DNA of 35,863 bases. Source: Bacteroidota bacterium. Lineage in GTDB: Bacteria > Bacteroidota > Bacteroidia > Chitinophagales > Chitinophagaceae. Position 1 is the first letter of the stretch. Each line of letters begins with the position of its first letter. Below are positions 16,806-24,619 of the stretch, piece by piece. Position numbers and translations under genes: made by a program. The notes under the pieces are model-generated. The model did no database searches. It was not told the DNA's origin and was given only the letters and a program-made list of their open reading frames with translations. The stretch spans positions 1 through 35,863 of the forward strand of contig JAFEAJ010000033.1 in the NCBI GenBank assembly GCA_018266455.1, in the 5' to 3' direction.

Positions 16806-17702
16806 TTATGTGGTGCTTTCGAGGCGATGCGCCGTAATTTGTTTTTGGGCCGAAGCAGCTTTTTCCTTTATGGGCTCCGGCATCTTGTTTGCCCTGATGA
16901 TTTTTATTGCAGTGGCCAGGAGGATGGGGAGATAGATGATGAGGGCAACATAAAAGTAGAACTTGTATATTTTTAAGAAATGAACCCTGAGAGACATGCT
17001 GTCGACCCGTTCTTTACCTAAGAAAAAGGTCAGGGTTTTTTTTAGTGCAGGCAATACTACCGGGATTTTTTCCCAATTAGTATACCGCACGTCCTGGTAT
17101 TGATAAGAGGGATCATATCCTTCGGGAAGCTGCTTGCTGTAATAGCCCCAGTTTTCTTTTACATCGTTGAAGCTTGCAAATGCTTTGCCGCCGGGCTTGA
17201 CAAAGTAGGTATCAAATAAGGGGTCTGCAACAACCCATTTCGAATTAATGTTCGCTTCCACAACGTTGTGCGAGCCATATATGCCATTGGCTTTCATTTG
17301 GCCAATGCGCACCGGGAAGCCATAATCCTGAAGTATCCTTGCCAAAACATACGAATAGCTTCCACATGCACCTTTTGCGGTCATGAGGTCTACTGTAGCA
17401 GGATGCAAAAACTCCGTTTTGAAACCCTCGAGGTCATTGGAATAGTTTACGGAAAATACAGAAAGCCTGTTGCCTAATATATCACTACATTCCCGCATTA
17501 CTTTAACGAGTATGGAGTCCTTCGTGTCGGTTGGGCTTATCTTCTTGTCTATGCTTTTTTGGATGGCCTTGAATAAATTACTTTCATAGTTGTCTTCTAT
17601 ATTAAGATAAAAAAGCGTGGCAATAAAAAAGCCGTTCAGGAAAAAAAGGAAATAAAGATTGCCAAAGATCCGCCTGAACTTTACGAAAAAAGACTTTGTC
17701 AT
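16806..17702 (-). CDS. Transglutaminase-like membrane protein
   Basis: The product is 298 residues. A hydrophobic segment at about 14-33 (GNLYFLFFLNGFFIATLFYL) and another near 248-265 (KFYFYVALIIYLPILLATAI) suggest two membrane anchors with the middle domain outside the cytoplasm. That domain has a transglutaminase/protease-like triad: C113 in TAKGACGSYSYVLARIL, H145 in GSHNVVEANI and D160 in VVADPLFDTYF. The family breaks or makes amide bonds by a cysteine mechanism. The gene lies 91 nt upstream of the oxidoreductase ATG on the same strand and may belong to the same surface-polymer cluster. The link is positional only, and the substrate is unknown. Confidence 0.82.
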   Translation of the reverse strand: MTKSFFVKFRRIFGNLYFLFFLNGFFIATLFYLNIEDNYESNLFKAIQKSIDKKISPTDTKDSILVKVMRECSDILGNRLSVFSVNYSNDLEGFKTEFLHPATVDLMTAKGACGSYSYVLARILQDYGFPVRIGQMKANGIYGSHNVVEANINSKWVVADPLFDTYFVKPGGKAFASFNDVKENWGYYSKQLPEGYDPSYQYQDVRYTNWEKIPVVLPALKKTLTFFLGKERVDSMSLRVHFLKIYKFYFYVALIIYLPILLATAIKIIRANKMPEPIKEKAASAQKQITAHRLESTT

Positions 17703-17898
17703 TTGCTTTCAAAAAAAACATTTAGAGAATTAATGTATTTTCAAAGATAAGATTAATTGTTATTGGGGTATTCAGAATTTCTATAGAATTTGGGCTTATG
17801 GCTTCTTTCGACGAAATATGGTTTTCTTAAAAAAGATTCTATAACGATTTAATTCGTTTTTTGCTTTGGCCCAATAAATTGGGTATTAAATTTTTTGC

Positions 17899-19143
17899 CT
17901 ACATGCTTTGGTTTAATCCCGTCAAGCTTTTCTCAATAATCCTGATGCATTCGCCAATTTGGGTTTTAGTTATGCACAAAGGGGGGGCAAGCCTTATTTT
18001 GTCTCCATGAGTTGGTTTTGCCAGCAAACCATTTTCTTTCAATACCAGGCAAAGCTCCCAGGCGGCCTCGGGGCTTTTGTGATCAATAACAATTGCATTT
18101 AAGAGCCCTTTGCCCCTTATGGCTGATATGTAAGGCGAATTCATTTCTCTGAGTTTTTCTCTTAATGCCATGCCCGTTGCGTGCGCGTTCTCCATCATGT
18201 TTTCCTCTTTCAAAACCGTTAGTGCAGTTATAGCCACTTTACAGGCCAAAGGATTGCCGCCAAATGTTGAACCATGCTCACCGGCCTTGATGGCAAGCAT
18301 GACCTGGTCATCTGCAAGCACGGCCGATACCGGCAATGTGCCGCCACTTAGCGCTTTGCCAAGAATTAAAATATCAGGGCGCACATTTTCATGATCGCAG
18401 GCCAGCATTTTCCCGGTTCGGCATAAACCAGTTTGTATTTCATCCGCTATAAATAGCACGCTGGCATCTTCGCAATATTGTTTTGCTTTGCTCAGGTAAC
18501 CTTCATCCGGAACAATTACTCCTGCTTCTCCCTGGATAGGCTCTACCAAAAATCCGGCAACATTTTTATCCTGCAAGGCGGCAGACAGGGCGCCGAGGTC
18601 ATTATATGGGATGATTTCGAACCCAGGCATATAGGGGCCAAAATTTTTGTAAGAAGCAGGATCGCTGCTGAAAGAAATGACTGTGCTTGTGCGGCCGTGA
18701 AAGTTATTTTCGCAAACAATTATTTTTGCTTTGTTTTCGGCAACGCCTTTTACTGCATAGCCCCAACGCCTGCAAAGTTTGATGGCCGTTTCAACAGCTT
18801 CTACGCCGGTATTCATCGGCAACACTTTATCGTAGCCAAAATAATTTGTGATAAATTGTTCGTATTCTCCCAAAAGATCATTGTGGAACGCACGTGAGGT
18901 GAGCGTTAATTTTTGCGCCTGTTCAATTAATGAACCGATAATTTTTGGATGGCAATGCCCCTGGTTAACGGCTGAATACCCGCTTAAAAAATCATAATAT
19001 TTTTTTCCTTCGATGTCCCATACATAAACGCCCTCCCCTTTGCTTAACACCACAGGAAGGGGGTGATAATTGTGAGCGCCATGTTTTTCTTCAAGGTCAA
19101 AGTAATATTTGTTTTTGCCGGAAATGGCTGGAAGAGCATGCAT
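17899..19143 (-). CDS. rocD: Ornithine aminotransferase
   Basis: The product is 414 residues and a PLP-dependent class III aminotransferase. It converts ornithine and 2-oxoglutarate to glutamate semialdehyde and glutamate in the cytoplasm, linking arginine/ornithine breakdown to proline. The start [20 protein letters not shown] leads to [20 protein letters not shown] and the ornithine-type [35 protein letters not shown] is the PLP phosphate cup, [16 protein letters not shown] carries the PLP-stacking region, and K263 in ILGKALSGG is the Schiff-base lysine, followed by [13 protein letters not shown]. An intrinsic terminator and a 15-codon reading frame lie just upstream, so expression may be controlled by attenuation. 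An acetylornithine aminotransferase is less likely given the 'GYSAVNQGH' form. Confidence 0.92.
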   Translation of the reverse strand: MHALPAISGKNKYYFDLEEKHGAHNYHPLPVVLSKGEGVYVWDIEGKKYYDFLSGYSAVNQGHCHPKIIGSLIEQAQKLTLTSRAFHNDLLGEYEQFITNYFGYDKVLPMNTGVEAVETAIKLCRRWGYAVKGVAENKAKIIVCENNFHGRTSTVISFSSDPASYKNFGPYMPGFEIIPYNDLGALSAALQDKNVAGFLVEPIQGEAGVIVPDEGYLSKAKQYCEDASVLFIADEIQTGLCRTGKMLACDHENVRPDILILGKALSGGTLPVSAVLADDQVMLAIKAGEHGSTFGGNPLACKVAITALTVLKEENMMENAHATGMALREKLREMNSPYISAIRGKGLLNAIVIDHKSPEAAWELCLVLKENGLLAKPTHGDKIRLAPPLCITKTQIGECIRIIEKSLTGLNQSM

Positions 19144-19171
19144 GATTACAGGGTTTTAAGATGAGAAGAAA

Positions 19172-19207
19172 AAATAACAAAAAGGCCTGCAAAAATTTCT
19201 TTGCAGG
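19172..19207 (-). terminator. Intrinsic terminator ahead of rocD
   Basis: A perfect 8-bp stem (CCTGCAAA/TTTGCAGG, 19186-19193 and 19200-19207) with a 6-nt loop is followed on the minus strand by CCTTTTTGTTATTTTTT. It sits 28 nt before the rocD ATG. No known gene lies upstream on this strand for over 1 kb, so it ends either a short RNA or a rocD leader. Confidence 0.72.
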
Positions 19208-19225
19208 AAAAAGTGGGCTTGTGCC

Positions 19226-19273
19226 TTACTGGTGGTCGAGGAAATCGAGGTTCTTATCAAGAAAACTTAGCAT
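19226..19273 (-). CDS. Possible 15-residue leader peptide or small protein
   Basis: An ATG at 19273 opens a 15-codon frame, MLSFLDKNLDFLDHQ, ending in TAA 18 nt before the terminator stem. A TAnnTTTG element lies 32 nt upstream. The peptide is rich in Leu, Asp and Phe rather than Arg, Pro or ornithine-related codons, so classical codon-starvation attenuation for rocD is not obvious. The DNA inside contains TCGAGG twice, 9 bp apart. It could be a leader peptide, a stand-alone small gene, or chance. Confidence 0.4.
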   Translation of the reverse strand: MLSFLDKNLDFLDHQ

Positions 19274-19304
19274 GGCGGTATTTAATAAATAAAAAAAGGC
19301 TTTG

Positions 19305-19312
19305 CAAAAATA
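19305..19312 (-). promoter_or_regulatory. Candidate -7 element (TATTTTTG) for the rocD leader
   Basis: Exact TAnnTTTG on the minus strand. A TTTG at 19338-19341 lies 25 nt upstream, somewhat farther than the usual 19-21 nt. Transcription from here would include the 15-codon frame and the terminator before rocD. Confidence 0.45.
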
Positions 19313-19617
19313 GTGTTTTTATTCATTATTGGTATGGCAAAAATGGCTAATTCTTTGAAAACCCTTCCTGGCATCGGGTTGCGGCTTCTGTCTTTTGAAC
19401 AGGGAGTAGACTTTGGGCAAAGGATAATACTCAAAACATTCGCTTGTTCATTAGCAATAGTGGTTTTTGAAAAATTTATTTGTTATAACAATTGCGATAA
19501 CGGAAATGAATGTTCCTTTCAATCTTCCTCAAATCAAAACTGAGAGTAAATCAAAAAAAATTTGCTGCCAAAAGCCGTAAAAAAATCTTATTGAAATACA
19601 TAATTCTTTTAAAAAGG

Positions 19618-19625
19618 TACATTTG
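19618..19625 (+). promoter_or_regulatory. Candidate -7 element (TACATTTG) for the GT-like gene
   Basis: Exact TAnnTTTG, 49 nt before the ATG at 19675. A TTG at 19591-19593 lies 24 nt upstream as a possible -33 element. Confidence 0.45.
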
Positions 19626-19674
19626 CTTATATAAGGCCTAAAATGAGCCCAGGCAATCATTAACACTTGAAGAA

Positions 19675-20619
19675 ATGAAAGATCATGTTAAGATAGGGAT
19701 ACAAAACCTTCACCTTGACGAGCTCAATTGCTTAAAAGAATTGCTGGCCCGCCCCGGAATTGAATTGTACACGTGGCGTAAGCATGATTTTTCTCTGGCC
19801 GAATTAAAATCTTGCGACGTGCTGATTTTGTTTGCACGGAGGCATTGGCGCTATATAAAATATGGCAAACCGTATTTGTTGATTTTAGCCGACTATGTGT
19901 CAGACCAAAAAGCAATTAACCTGACCAAGAAAAGAAGGCTTGGTTTGTCTGGCTACAAGTATTATCCCAATAATTTGTTCAAGGGGTTTTTGTGCGGATC
20001 TGAAGAACTGTTCCAAACTGTCAAATCCGCAAAAATCCCGGGCGTGTTTTACCCCAAAAAGTACCCATTTTCAGAGCTGTTTAAGACTTTACAAAATATT
20101 GTTTCTCCCGAGCCTAAAGAAATTGTAACGCTTATCAATGACTATGCAAGAACTGCGGGTAAACCAAAATGGAATAAGCCTGAGAACAGTTTCAGGATAT
20201 TTAAATCTATTACAGAAAAGGTGAGCGAATTCCGTTTTGCCCATTATGGGTCTCCGCACAATCAAAAGAGTTTTGACGAAAGCAATAAGATCCAGTTCCA
20301 TGCCAGGTACACCATGCACATTAAATATTGGGGGCATGTTTGCAATGCGGTAGTGAAATCTTTAGCCTTGGGCACGCCGGTTATTATGGATGAAGAGACA
20401 TTTAAAAAAGGCCGGTATGCGGCATATATCAAAAATGGCGAAAATGCATTGGTGTTTAAGAATAAAGAAGAGATTATAAATTATTTGAACGGTCAACATG
20501 AGCAGCAGGCATGGATAAACCTAAAGAAAAATTGCTGCGCCGAAGCTTCTCTTTGGCATTTTCCTTATTCGCCAGCTCAAAAAAATGCTATTGCCGAGCT
20601 TTTAAATTTTATAGAGTAG
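19675..20619 (+). CDS. Putative GT-B-fold glycosyltransferase-like protein
   Basis: The product is 314 residues with no signal peptide or membrane segment. The best-recognised part is residues about 215-285: YTMHIKYWGHVCNAVVKSLA, then LGTPVIMDEETFKKGRYAAY and IKNGENALVFKNKEEIINYL. This follows the nucleotide-sugar-binding end of GT4-type enzymes ('E..A.G.PVI....G....I..G.NG.LV'), although the usual catalytic E-x7-E is not evident. The N-terminal half (SLAELKSCDVLILFARRHWR) could be the acceptor Rossmann domain. The gene is alone, divergent from rocD and convergent with ispE. It may act on a surface glycan, but donor and acceptor are unknown, and it could be a non-catalytic relative. Confidence 0.55.
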   Translation: MKDHVKIGIQNLHLDELNCLKELLARPGIELYTWRKHDFSLAELKSCDVLILFARRHWRYIKYGKPYLLILADYVSDQKAINLTKKRRLGLSGYKYYPNNLFKGFLCGSEELFQTVKSAKIPGVFYPKKYPFSELFKTLQNIVSPEPKEIVTLINDYARTAGKPKWNKPENSFRIFKSITEKVSEFRFAHYGSPHNQKSFDESNKIQFHARYTMHIKYWGHVCNAVVKSLALGTPVIMDEETFKKGRYAAYIKNGENALVFKNKEEIINYLNGQHEQQAWINLKKNCCAEASLWHFPYSPAQKNAIAELLNFIE

Positions 20620-20672
20620 TTTTTCTGGAAATTGCATGTTTGGCTTTTTTCGCGAAAATTGTTCGGGATAGT

Positions 20673-21479
20673 TTATACAATGAATGTTTCATATGCATTT
20701 GAAAAACTGATTGGCGGCAAGAGGCCTTTTTTGAAAATGCCATAAAATGCAGAACCGCTTCCAGAGATGGATGCGTACAATGCGCCTGCCTCATAAAGCT
20801 GCTCTTTGATCTTGGACAGTTCCGGGTATTTATTTGTGACCGGTTCTTCAAAATCATTTTTTAATTCCTTTTTCCATGCCTCAATGGGCTGCCGAATAAT
20901 TTCAATTATTTTTTTTGATGGAGGCATTGGATTTAATTGAGAAAATGCCCAACCTGTGCTGATGTGCACATTTGGATAAACAATCACAAAGCAATAGCCG
21001 GATAAGTCAAGTTCAATCGGGTTTAATAATTCTCCACGTCCAGTTGCATAACATGGCTTGTTCAATATAAAGAACGGGCAGTCGCTCCCCAACTGAGATG
21101 CATAGCCGATAAGCTGATTGGTTGAAAGGTTGAGCTGAAAGTTATCGTTCAGGAGCTGTAATGTAAAAGCCCCGTCTGCTGAACCGCCGCCCAGGCCAGC
21201 CCCCATGGGGATGCGCTTGTGCAGCCACAAATGAATAGCTGGCAATGAAGGGAAATCATTTTTCAGGATATGATAAGCCCTGGCACATAGGTTTTCACCA
21301 GCAGTTCCTTCTATTTGCAGCCCTGAAACAGTAAACTGAAAATTTTCGGAAGGAATTATTTCAATAATCTCTTTTAATCCTATGGGATAAAAAATGGTTT
21401 CAATTTGATGATACCCGTCCGTTCTTATGCCGGTTACCTGAAGGCCAAGATTGATCTTGCCGTTGGGGAATGAAATCAT
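20673..21479 (-). CDS. ispE: 4-diphosphocytidyl-2-C-methyl-D-erythritol kinase
   Basis: The product is 268 residues. It phosphorylates CDP-ME in the MEP isoprenoid pathway, the step after IspD, in the cytoplasm. GHMP-kinase motifs are in order: KINLGLQVTGIRTDGYHQIE (motif 1, with the characteristic DGYH), the glycine-rich ATP loop PMGAGLGGGSADGAFTL, and SISGSGSAFYGIF (motif 3). Length is normal or slightly short. It is 168 nt downstream of the bifunctional nuclease gene on the same strand. The intervening stretch carries a 12-bp palindrome but no T-tract. Confidence 0.94.
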   Translation of the reverse strand: MISFPNGKINLGLQVTGIRTDGYHQIETIFYPIGLKEIIEIIPSENFQFTVSGLQIEGTAGENLCARAYHILKNDFPSLPAIHLWLHKRIPMGAGLGGGSADGAFTLQLLNDNFQLNLSTNQLIGYASQLGSDCPFFILNKPCYATGRGELLNPIELDLSGYCFVIVYPNVHISTGWAFSQLNPMPPSKKIIEIIRQPIEAWKKELKNDFEEPVTNKYPELSKIKEQLYEAGALYASISGSGSAFYGIFKKGLLPPISFSNAYETFIV

Positions 21480-21647
21480 CGGCTATTATACAAAAACATT
21501 TCCAAATGAGGCCAGTGAATTTTAGCAGGGAAATCAAGCCGCTTCCGGAAGCCCATTGACCGTACAACAATGAACGGATTGTGATGTTCTCTCGTAGCCG
21601 CACAATAAGGCATGGAGCTTGATCAAGGCCGAATGGTCTTGTCAAAA

Positions 21648-22241
21648 CTATTTCTGTCTTCGCTTATTGATTTCGTCGCGTATGGCAATAGCCCTGATAT
21701 AGTCTTCCTGTTCCAGTACTTCATTTAATAATGAATTGAGCTCCTCAATGGTAAGGCCATGCAGGTCTTCGCGTGGCGTGGTTTCTGTAGCAGGGGACGA
21801 GGCCGATATTTTTTTCTTTTTGGAAGAGCTGTCTTCCATCAATATGCCAGCACTTTCGAGGATATGCTCATACGTATAGACCGGGCACCCGAAACGAACT
21901 GCAAGTGCAAGGGCATCAGAAGTGCGGGAATCAATCTCTACAGTGTCGTGCTCGCTGAAACAAACTAATTTGGAATAGAAAATCCCTTCCTGGAGGTCGC
22001 AAATGATGATTTCCTGCAGGTCGATGTTAAAAGCGCTCATGAAATTTTTCATCAGGTCATGCGTAAGCGGCCGGCTTGGGTGCATTTTTTCCAGCGCTAC
22101 CGCGATGGCCTGCGCTTCGAAACCGCCAATAACAATCGGGAGGCGGCGAAGCCCGTTCACTTCGCCCATCACAACTGCATAAGAATGCGTTTGCGTAATG
22201 CTATGCGACAATGCCACTATTTCTAATTCAATTTTTTTCAT
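21648..22241 (-). CDS. Bifunctional nuclease (DUF151) family protein with UVR motif
   Basis: The start is taken at the ATG at 22241 (197 residues, MKKIELEIVALSH). An upstream TTG at 22250 in the same frame is less likely. Residues 1 to about 130 form the BFN/DUF151 domain: GLRRLPIVIGGFEAQAIAVA, RPLTHDLMKNFMSAFNIDLQ, and the SRTSDALALAVRFGCPVYTY signature. A charged linker leads to a C-terminal UvrB/UvrC-like helical hairpin (LHGLTIEELNSLLNEVLEQE, DYIRAIAIRDEINKR). The family is linked to nuclease activity in plants and in Mycobacterium, but its bacterial role is not settled. It has its own promoter-like element just downstream of the etfBA terminator. Confidence 0.9.
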   Translation of the reverse strand: MKKIELEIVALSHSITQTHSYAVVMGEVNGLRRLPIVIGGFEAQAIAVALEKMHPSRPLTHDLMKNFMSAFNIDLQEIIICDLQEGIFYSKLVCFSEHDTVEIDSRTSDALALAVRFGCPVYTYEHILESAGILMEDSSSKKKKISASSPATETTPREDLHGLTIEELNSLLNEVLEQEDYIRAIAIRDEINKRRQK

Positions 22242-22273
22242 AATCGCCAAGCCATGCTTTTGTTTCTAAAAAG

Positions 22274-22281
22274 CAAATATA
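22274..22281 (-). promoter_or_regulatory. Candidate -7 element (TATATTTG) for the DUF151 gene
   Basis: Exact TAnnTTTG, 32 nt upstream of the ATG at 22241. A TTTG at 22297-22300 is 15 nt upstream, a little close. A second TATATTTG lies at 22313-22320, before the terminator hairpin. Confidence 0.45.
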
Positions 22282-22308
22282 AAAATTAAAGCCTTCCAAA
22301 CAGAAGGC
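22282..22308 (-). terminator. Intrinsic terminator of the etfB-etfA operon
   Basis: A perfect 6-bp stem (GCCTTC at 22291-22296, GAAGGC at 22303-22308) with a 6-nt loop is followed on the minus strand by TTTAATTTTT, about 50 nt past the etfA stop. Confidence 0.7.
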
Positions 22309-22357
22309 TATGCAAATATACTTTTTATTTATGCCAGACAGGATGCAGGAGCATTAA

Positions 22358-23323
22358 TTACTGCGCCCCTTTCAATTGCTTTACTGCCTGGATTATTTTT
22401 GGAACCACTTCAAAGGCATCGCCAACGATACCGTAATTAGCAGCTTTGAAGAAGGGCGCTTCTGGGTCTTTATTAATTACTACAATTGTTTTGCTTCTAT
22501 TTACTCCTGCAAGATGTTGTATGGCGCCGGAAATGCCGATGGCTATGTATAAATTTGGGGCAATGGCAAGGCCTGTTTGGCCAACATGCTCATTGTGTGG
22601 CCTCCAGTGTTCATCTGCAACCGGCCTGCTGCAGGCAGTTGCAGCGCCAAGCAGTTTGGCAAGCTCTTCTATCATGCCCCAGTTTTCAGGGCCTTTTAAC
22701 CCACGGCCGCCGCTCACTACTATTTCAGCTTCAGACAAGGGAATATCCCCTGAGGATTTTGAAGTGGAAAGCGCTTTGATTTTTGAAGCCCCTACAGGGA
22801 TGTCCAAAGAAACGATTTCCGCAGTTCCGCCAGGTTCCTGGATTTGATAAGAATTAGGATTGAGCGAAATGATTTTTATTTCCGTGTTTATAGAAACATT
22901 TGCAAAAGCTTTTCCTGAAAACACACTTTTTCTGACTATAAAACCGTTGCTCGTATCTGGCAATGACACAACGCCTGAAACCAGCCCTGCCTTAAGTTTT
23001 GCGGAGAGGATGGGTGCAATTGCCTTCCCGGTTACGTTGTTAGGGAATACTATTATTTTCGCCCCGGTTTGTTTTACAACTTCTGCCAGCACATCTGCAA
23101 TAAGCTGTGGATCCAGGTGATTCAGGATTTCATTATTGACCCGGTTGATTTTTTTTATACCATATTTTCCCAATAAAGTTAAATCATCGGCAACTGTTCC
23201 GAGCAGTATGCCTTCAGCAGCATTGCCGGTTTGCGCTGCAACTTTCGCACCATAGCTTAATGCTTCGAGCGATGTTTTTTTTACATGGCCATCGGTATGG
23301 TCGATAAATATTAATACTGACAT
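22358..23323 (-). CDS. etfA: Electron transfer flavoprotein, alpha subunit
   Basis: The product is 321 residues. It forms a heterodimer with EtfB, carries FAD, and passes electrons from acyl-CoA and related dehydrogenases to the quinone pool. The N-terminal nucleotide-binding-like domain begins MSVLIFIDHTDGHVKKTSLE. The C-terminal FAD domain is unmistakable: SGGRGLKGPENWGMIEELAK, ACSRPVADEHWRPHNEHVGQ-TG, YIAIGISGAIQHLAGVNRSK and INKDPEAPFFKAANYGIVGD. It follows etfB by 73 nt on the same strand and is closed by a terminator. Confidence 0.96.
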   Translation of the reverse strand: MSVLIFIDHTDGHVKKTSLEALSYGAKVAAQTGNAAEGILLGTVADDLTLLGKYGIKKINRVNNEILNHLDPQLIADVLAEVVKQTGAKIIVFPNNVTGKAIAPILSAKLKAGLVSGVVSLPDTSNGFIVRKSVFSGKAFANVSINTEIKIISLNPNSYQIQEPGGTAEIVSLDIPVGASKIKALSTSKSSGDIPLSEAEIVVSGGRGLKGPENWGMIEELAKLLGAATACSRPVADEHWRPHNEHVGQTGLAIAPNLYIAIGISGAIQHLAGVNRSKTIVVINKDPEAPFFKAANYGIVGDAFEVVPKIIQAVKQLKGAQ

Positions 23324-23396
23324 ATAATTTTTTTTAAATTTTCCGCCTGATAATTGCTCAATGATTTTAACCGGGCAATTAATGTTTTTCTCATTT

Positions 23397-24140
23397 TTAA
23401 ATCAATTTTGCTTCTTCGTGCAGCAATCGCACCAGTTCTGCAGGGTTATCAGCGGGAATTAGTTTTACTCCGGCTTTTGCCTGGGGCAGGTCAAAGGAAA
23501 CAACAGATGTGAGCATATCAATGGCAACAGGTTCCATAATTTTCAAAGGCTTTGTTCTTGCGCCCATGATCCCCTTCATATTCGGTATGCGTTGTTCGGC
23601 AACTCCCTTCTGACAGCTTACCACAACAGGCAGTGCAGCCTGCACTGTTTCTTCACCTCCTTCGATTTCGCGTGTAACTGTTGCCGTTGTCCCGTTCAGT
23701 TCAAATTTTGTGGCAAGGGAAATGTAGGTCATGTTGAGCAGCCCGGCAATTATTCCGCCAACCGACGAACCATTATAATCAATCGTCTCTTTCCCTGTGA
23801 AAATAAGGTCGTAGCTGTTTTGTTTTGCTACTTCTGCTATTTGAGCGGCAACATAATAACAGTCATGGCTATCTGCATTTACGCGTATGGCTTCATCACC
23901 TCCAAGCGCCAGGGCTTTCCGGACGACCGGGTCTGCATCGGCAGTTGCAACAGTAACCAGGTGAAGCGTGGTGGAAGGATCCTTTTCTTTTAATTCAATA
24001 GCACGGACAAGTGCATACCATTCATCGTAAGGGTTAATGATCCATTGTACGCCTTCGGCAGCGAATTTCGTATTGTTATCTTTGAAAGCTATTTTTGCTG
24101 TGGTGTCGGGTGTTTTGCTGATGCATACTAATATTTTCAT
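23397..24140 (-). CDS. etfB: Electron transfer flavoprotein, beta subunit
   Basis: The start is placed at 24140 (247 residues, MKILVCISKTPDTTAKIAF). A second in-frame ATG six bases upstream (24146) is possible. The long upstream extension of the open frame to 24332 is not family-like and overlaps the divergent TPR gene. Signatures are WIINPYDEWYALVRAIELKE, DLIFTGKETIDYNGSSVGG-I (AMP/FAD contact region) and GGEETVQAALPVVVSCQKGV. The partner is EtfA, and together they serve fatty acid and amino acid oxidation. A TATCTTTG element lies about 46 nt upstream. Confidence 0.95.
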   Translation of the reverse strand: MKILVCISKTPDTTAKIAFKDNNTKFAAEGVQWIINPYDEWYALVRAIELKEKDPSTTLHLVTVATADADPVVRKALALGGDEAIRVNADSHDCYYVAAQIAEVAKQNSYDLIFTGKETIDYNGSSVGGIIAGLLNMTYISLATKFELNGTTATVTREIEGGEETVQAALPVVVSCQKGVAEQRIPNMKGIMGARTKPLKIMEPVAIDMLTSVVSFDLPQAKAGVKLIPADNPAELVRLLHEEAKLI

Positions 24141-24185
24141 TGGCATTGTTATTACTGAAGAATAAAGTTGTTTATGCAACCAAAG

Positions 24186-24193
24186 CAAAGATA
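24186..24193 (-). promoter_or_regulatory. Candidate -7 element (TATCTTTG) for etfB-etfA
   Basis: Exact TAnnTTTG on the minus strand, 46 nt ahead of the etfB ATG and identical in sequence to the element at 6446. No clear -33 TTTG is present. Confidence 0.42.
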
Positions 24194-24234
24194 GGGTTTG
24201 GGCTTTATAATTAATAAATATTAATTCATAATTT

Positions 24235-24546
24235 TTGGAAAGAGTTGAGAAATTGAAATTTTTTTTAGCCAACAATCCTGATGACAGTTTTGTGCAACAT
24301 GCCCTTGCACTGGAATATATAAAGAATGGCAATGTTAATGATGCGAGGGCTTTGTTTGAAGATATACTCCACCGTGAGCCTGGCTATATCGGTTCTTATT
24401 ACCACCTGGCTAAGCTGCTGGAAAATACTGGCGAAATTAATTTGGCTATTGCATGGTATCAAAAAGGAATGGAACAGGCAAAAAAGGCAAAAGACAACCG
24501 AGCTTATAATGAATTACAGGCAGCGTATGAAGATTTGGTTTTTTGA
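24235..24546 (+). CDS. Small TPR-repeat protein
   Basis: The product is 103 residues, starting at TTG (24235). No in-frame ATG occurs before the second repeat, so an ATG start would remove most of the protein. Two tetratricopeptide repeats are readable: DSFVQHALALEYIKNGNVND with ALFEDILHREPGYIG, and SYYHLAKLLENTGEINLAIA with WYQKGMEQAKKAKD. TPR proteins are protein-binding scaffolds, and no enzyme motif is present. It is divergent from etfB with 94 nt between starts and lies 73 nt upstream of tilS on the same strand. Function is unknown. Confidence 0.8.
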   Translation: MERVEKLKFFLANNPDDSFVQHALALEYIKNGNVNDARALFEDILHREPGYIGSYYHLAKLLENTGEINLAIAWYQKGMEQAKKAKDNRAYNELQAAYEDLVF

Positions 24547-24619
24547 ATATGCTGTTGTTTGGATATTTTCCGCGTATATTTCAATTGATGCTTTCATGGT
24601 TTAATATAATTTGGATTGC

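Larger units (their letters stand above)
19144..19674. other. Intergenic region upstream of rocD and the GT-like gene
   Basis: About 530 nt between divergent genes. The rocD-proximal 170 nt hold the terminator, short reading frame and promoter-like element listed separately. The rest (19320-19617) is AT-rich with no convincing gene. A 76-codon open frame at 19313-19543 has no family-like features. Confidence 0.6.

Noticed and set aside
17870..17883. CCCAAT/ATTGGG inverted repeat just past the rocD stop
   Set aside because: It is a weak 5-6 bp stem without a T-tract on the rocD strand. The T-rich side faces the strand with no gene.
19313..19543. 76-codon plus-strand open frame between rocD and the GT-like gene
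   Set aside because: No signal peptide, domain or supporting regulatory signal. Its 5' end overlaps the likely rocD leader promoter region.
21541..21552. Perfect 12-bp palindrome GCTTCCGGAAGC in the gap upstream of ispE
   Set aside because: It is short, with no T-tract or promoter relationship, so it is not enough to call an operator or terminator.
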